64,000 bases of DNA from Agaribacillus sp965228415 (GTDB taxonomy: Bacteria > Bacteroidota > Bacteroidia > Cytophagales > Cyclobacteriaceae): NCBI GenBank assembly GCA_965228415.1, contig OZ245814.1, forward strand, positions 2,728,001-2,792,000. The letters are read 5' to 3'. Under the pieces are notes generated by a model, which saw only the letters and a program-made list of their open reading frames with translations, was not told where the DNA came from and did not search any database. Both the position numbers and the translations under genes were made by a program. Below are positions 61,294 through 64,000 of the stretch, piece by piece. Each line of letters opens with the position of its first letter. Positions within the stretch are counted from its first letter, which is position 1.

Positions 61294-63513
61294 ATGACAT
61301 CACGAAGAAATTTTATTAAAGTAGGTGGTTTGGCCGGGGGTGGCCTGGCAATTTCCCTCGTTATGCCTAAATATGCCAGTACGATGGCTTTCAAACGCAA
61401 TGAGCGTGAAATCACCATGAATAATTTTCTCACCATAGATACCAGTGGCAACATTACCGCCATCCTTACGAAACATGAAATGGGACAGGGAACCGGCACA
61501 TCGGTACCAACCATTCTCGCCGACGAGCTAGGTGCCGACTGGTCAAAGGTGAAAATCAAAAGATCGGATTATAATCCGGTGTATTCCTGGCGCGAAATGG
61601 GCACAACGGGAGGCAGCGGATCTATAGAGCGTATCTGGAACGCTATCCGGAATGCCGGCGCAACAGCCAGGGAAATGATGAAACAGGCGGCAGCGCAGCG
61701 ATGGGGGGTAGATACCATGGTTGTAAAAGCGGAAAACAGCTTTGTTATTAACATAGTCACCAAGGCAAAGCTGGAATTTGGTGAATTGGCGGAAGCAGCA
61801 TCCAAACTGCCGGTTCCTGAGAAAGTAGTTTTAAAGAAACCAAAAGATTACGTATACATCGGCACTTCGGTAAAAAACAGAATTACCCCGGAAGTGATTG
61901 CAGGCAAAGCCAATTATGGCATAGACATGGATATCCCCGGTATGGTGTATGCAGCTATTAAACGATGTCCTGTTTTCGAGGGAAAAGTTGTGACATATGA
62001 TGATACAGAGGCCAGAGGCATCGAAGGTGTTTTGGATATTTTCCCATTGACGTTATCAGAGGATGTTAAAAAAACGATGCACCCCAAGGTTGGCTATGTA
62101 GATGAAGGTGTTGTGGTAGTAGCCGATTCGACCTGGACAGCATTTAAAGCAACCAAATTATTAAAAGTAACATGGGATACGGGGGCCAATGGCTCAAGGA
62201 GTACCATTTCGTTGGAAAATGAAATGAAAGCAGCCAAGGATGCGGTTACATTTAAATTTGAAATGGGCGATTTTGAGAAAGTATCAAACGACCGCAACAA
62301 CGAAATTCTGGAAGTTGAATACAACAATCCCCACCATCCACATGCCCTGATGGAACCTATCAACGCTACTGCCCATTTTAAAGGCGAGACATGTGAGGTA
62401 TGGGTTGGTACACAAGACGCCGCTCAAACTAATGCTGAAGTTGCCAAGTTGCTAAGCCTGCCGCGAGAAAACGTGACGGTGCATGTGCTGAATTCAGGCG
62501 GATCATTCGGCAGACGATACCATATGGATTCTTCCATCGAAGCTGCCTTTATTTCAAGGAAAATCAATAAGCCCGTCAAAGTCACCTGGACCAGGGAAGA
62601 CGAAATGATGCACGACCATTTTCAACACTGCCTGAGGAACTATTTGACAGCTGTAATTACACCGGACAAAACGGTGGCAGGCGTACAAAACAAAGCAATA
62701 TGTACCGTTGATTATGCGATATGGAGTGAAAAATGGGATCATTACTATGCATTTCCTAATATTCGAGGTTATCGCGCCCACATTCCTACCCTGGTACAGC
62801 AGGGCGCCTGGCGAAGTGTCGGAGAACACTCCGGTTCTTTGGGAAAAGAATGTTTTATCGATGAGCTGGCCCATAAAACCGGGAAAGATCCGATCGACTA
62901 CAGGATTGAATTATTAGGCAACGAAGTAGATTGGGGAGATCCCAAAGATTTTCCCAGCTGGGTAATAAACTATTTCTTACCAAGAAAAAAAATCATCAGG
63001 CAACGATATCTCGATACCCTGGAATACATCCGGACGAATAACCTGTGGAACAAGGAAATGCCTCAAGAGACAGGCAAGGGGTTTGCCATTGCAAATTTTG
63101 GAGATACCATTTGCGCTCAAATAGCAGAGGTGAGGATCGATGACTCGGAGTGTGGCTTTAGTGTAGATAAGGTTACCGCAGTGGTCTATTGCGGGATGGT
63201 GGTAAACCCTCACTTTGGAAGGGGACAAATAGAAGGCGCCATCGTCTGGGCTTTATCAGCAGTAAAATATGGTGGTATTGCGGTAGAAAATGGCATAGTG
63301 CAAAGAACAAATTTCGACAATAATAAAGTTGTAAGAATGGACGAAACACCGGAGATTGAGGTGATTTTTATGGAGAGCGACGAGGAGCCTTCAGGTTTAG
63401 GTGAACCGGGGACCCCGGCATTGGCGCCAGCCGTGCTGAACGCCATATTCGATGCCAGCGGCAAAAGGATACGAGAGATACCTGTCCGAAAAGAAGTTTT
63501 TCAAAGCGTATAA
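61294..63513 (+). CDS. Tat-exported molybdopterin subunit (IorB-like), copy 2
   Basis: The 739-residue protein has a Tat signal (MTSRRNFIKVGG, Arg4-Arg5). It shares the family landmarks KHEMGQGTGTS, TTGGSGSIERIWNAIRNAG, HPHALMEPINATAH, NSGGSFGRRYHMD and GLGEPGTPALAPAVLNAIF, with the catalytic-base Glu in GEPG. It is clearly a paralogue of copy 1 but differs in many loops, so the two probably have different substrates. There is only one [2Fe-2S] gene, so both copies must share it or one must find another partner. It ends the operon, with a terminator hairpin 47 bp after its stop. Confidence 0.92.
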   Translation: MTSRRNFIKVGGLAGGGLAISLVMPKYASTMAFKRNEREITMNNFLTIDTSGNITAILTKHEMGQGTGTSVPTILADELGADWSKVKIKRSDYNPVYSWREMGTTGGSGSIERIWNAIRNAGATAREMMKQAAAQRWGVDTMVVKAENSFVINIVTKAKLEFGELAEAASKLPVPEKVVLKKPKDYVYIGTSVKNRITPEVIAGKANYGIDMDIPGMVYAAIKRCPVFEGKVVTYDDTEARGIEGVLDIFPLTLSEDVKKTMHPKVGYVDEGVVVVADSTWTAFKATKLLKVTWDTGANGSRSTISLENEMKAAKDAVTFKFEMGDFEKVSNDRNNEILEVEYNNPHHPHALMEPINATAHFKGETCEVWVGTQDAAQTNAEVAKLLSLPRENVTVHVLNSGGSFGRRYHMDSSIEAAFISRKINKPVKVTWTREDEMMHDHFQHCLRNYLTAVITPDKTVAGVQNKAICTVDYAIWSEKWDHYYAFPNIRGYRAHIPTLVQQGAWRSVGEHSGSLGKECFIDELAHKTGKDPIDYRIELLGNEVDWGDPKDFPSWVINYFLPRKKIIRQRYLDTLEYIRTNNLWNKEMPQETGKGFAIANFGDTICAQIAEVRIDDSECGFSVDKVTAVVYCGMVVNPHFGRGQIEGAIVWALSAVKYGGIAVENGIVQRTNFDNNKVVRMDETPEIEVIFMESDEEPSGLGEPGTPALAPAVLNAIFDASGKRIREIPVRKEVFQSV

Positions 63514-63559
63514 TCACTTGTGAAAAGTTAAAGGTACGGTAAGTTCTCTCAATACCGGA

Positions 63560-63603
63560 ACACATTCAAAGGAGCTGGAACCGGCTTCTTTGAAATGTGT
63601 TTT
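63560..63603 (+). terminator. Hairpin after the Mo-hydroxylase operon
   Basis: ACACATTCAAAGGAGC and GCTTCTTTGAAATGTGT pair with one mismatch and one bulge around an 8-base loop, followed by TTT. It lies between two convergent genes, 47 bp past the stop on the + strand. Confidence 0.5.
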
Positions 63604-63666
63604 CCACGCGGATGATGAGCGCAGCCATCTTTACATCCTGCCTCGCGATCATTTCAACGAAGATTA

Positions 63667-64000
63667 TCAGACGCCGGTCTCACCCATCAACTCCCGCAGT
63701 TTATTTTTCAAATTGTCGCCTCTCAAAGCTCTTCCGATGATGATGCCATTTTCATCGATTAGTACATTGTCGGGAATGCCATTTACGCCGTAGATAAGTG
63801 CGGCCTCATTTTCACCGCCCATCAGGTCACTGACATTTTCCCAGATCAAACTATCTTTTTCAATAGCTTTTACCCAGCTGGTTCTGTCCTTGTCAAGAGA
63901 CACGCCCAATATCTCAAATCCCCGGTCATTGTAGGCTTTGAATTCTCTCACAAGACTGGGGTTTGATTGGCGGCAGGGGCCACACCAGGAAGCCCAGAAC
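63667..64000 (-). CDS. TlpA-like thioredoxin-domain protein, N-terminus cut by window edge
   Basis: The frame stays open to the right edge, so this is the C-terminal half of a longer protein and the internal Met codon near 63951 is not the start. The visible part opens FWASWCGPCRQSNPSL, giving the CGPC redox active site. The rest is AhpC/TSA-TlpA-like: GFEILGVSLDKDRTSW, ALIYGVNGIPDNVLIDENG with the cis-Pro loop, and IIGRALRGDNLKNKL. Such proteins are usually periplasmic reductants of disulfides in Bacteroidota, tethered by an N-terminal signal or lipid that would lie beyond the edge. It is convergent to the Mo-hydroxylase operon. Confidence 0.9.
   Translation of the reverse strand, partial: FWASWCGPCRQSNPSLVREFKAYNDRGFEILGVSLDKDRTSWVKAIEKDSLIWENVSDLMGGENEAALIYGVNGIPDNVLIDENGIIIGRALRGDNLKNKLRELMGETGV

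Overview
The window looks like a chromosomal segment of a Bacteroidota bacterium, most likely a Cytophagales-type soil or marine glycan degrader. The evidence is two SusC/SusD polysaccharide utilisation loci (PULs), an ECF sigma/FecR pair beside a SusC that carries an STN domain, many lipobox-bearing exported glycosidases, a DUF6520/MauE cassette, and Tat-exported isoquinoline-oxidoreductase-like subunits. I cannot name the genus. No rRNA, tRNA, CRISPR array, intact insertion sequence or phage gene was seen.

Region A (1-30.9 kb) is PUL 1, transcribed right to left. An ECF sigma factor (30304, + strand) is divergent from a FecR anti-sigma gene, followed by an STN-SusC and a SusD. Then come GH20, GH89 (alpha-N-acetylglucosaminidase), a second GH20, a CxPSR sulfatase, a GH63/GH37-like glucosidase and a six-hairpin glycosidase. 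Further left are GH16, GH2 and GH29 (alpha-L-fucosidase). Together these suggest attack on a fucosylated, sulfated glycan rich in GlcNAc and galactose, such as a mucin or keratan-sulfate type glycan. Between the last two groups sits an unrelated two-gene unit: a 1714-residue SLC12-type cation-chloride cotransporter fused to a coiled coil and a P-loop ATPase, and a small MscS-type channel. Its likely theme is ion and volume homeostasis.

Region B (30.9-37.1 kb) starts with a cassette of a membrane-anchored 359-residue protein, a small secreted four-cysteine DUF6520-like peptide and a MauE-like redox membrane protein. It is followed by a decayed duplicate of the fecR start and promoter. A + strand operon (zinc dehydrogenase, lactonase, mutarotase) then fits the first steps of oxidative L-fucose breakdown, matching the GH29 of PUL 1. 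After it comes a noncoding stretch with an imperfect 181-bp-period tandem repeat.

Region C (37.1-55.1 kb, - strand) holds MgtE, a TauE/SafE-type permease and an esterase, then PUL 2: SusC, SusD, a double-LamG lipoprotein, two adjacent GH144 enzymes and a GH3. GH144 with GH3 is the known gene combination for beta-1,2-glucan breakdown. At the head of PUL 2 lies a notable putative regulator: a 7TM-DISM receptor joined through a coiled coil to the zinc ribbon and helix-turn-helix of an IS1595-type transposase, without the catalytic DDE domain.

Region D (55.4-64 kb) has two unrecognised + strand genes, then a Tat-exported molybdenum hydroxylase operon: lipoprotein cytochrome c, [2Fe-2S] subunit, molybdopterin subunit, DUF2911 protein and a second molybdopterin subunit. 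The C-terminal half of a TlpA-like thioredoxin runs off the right edge.
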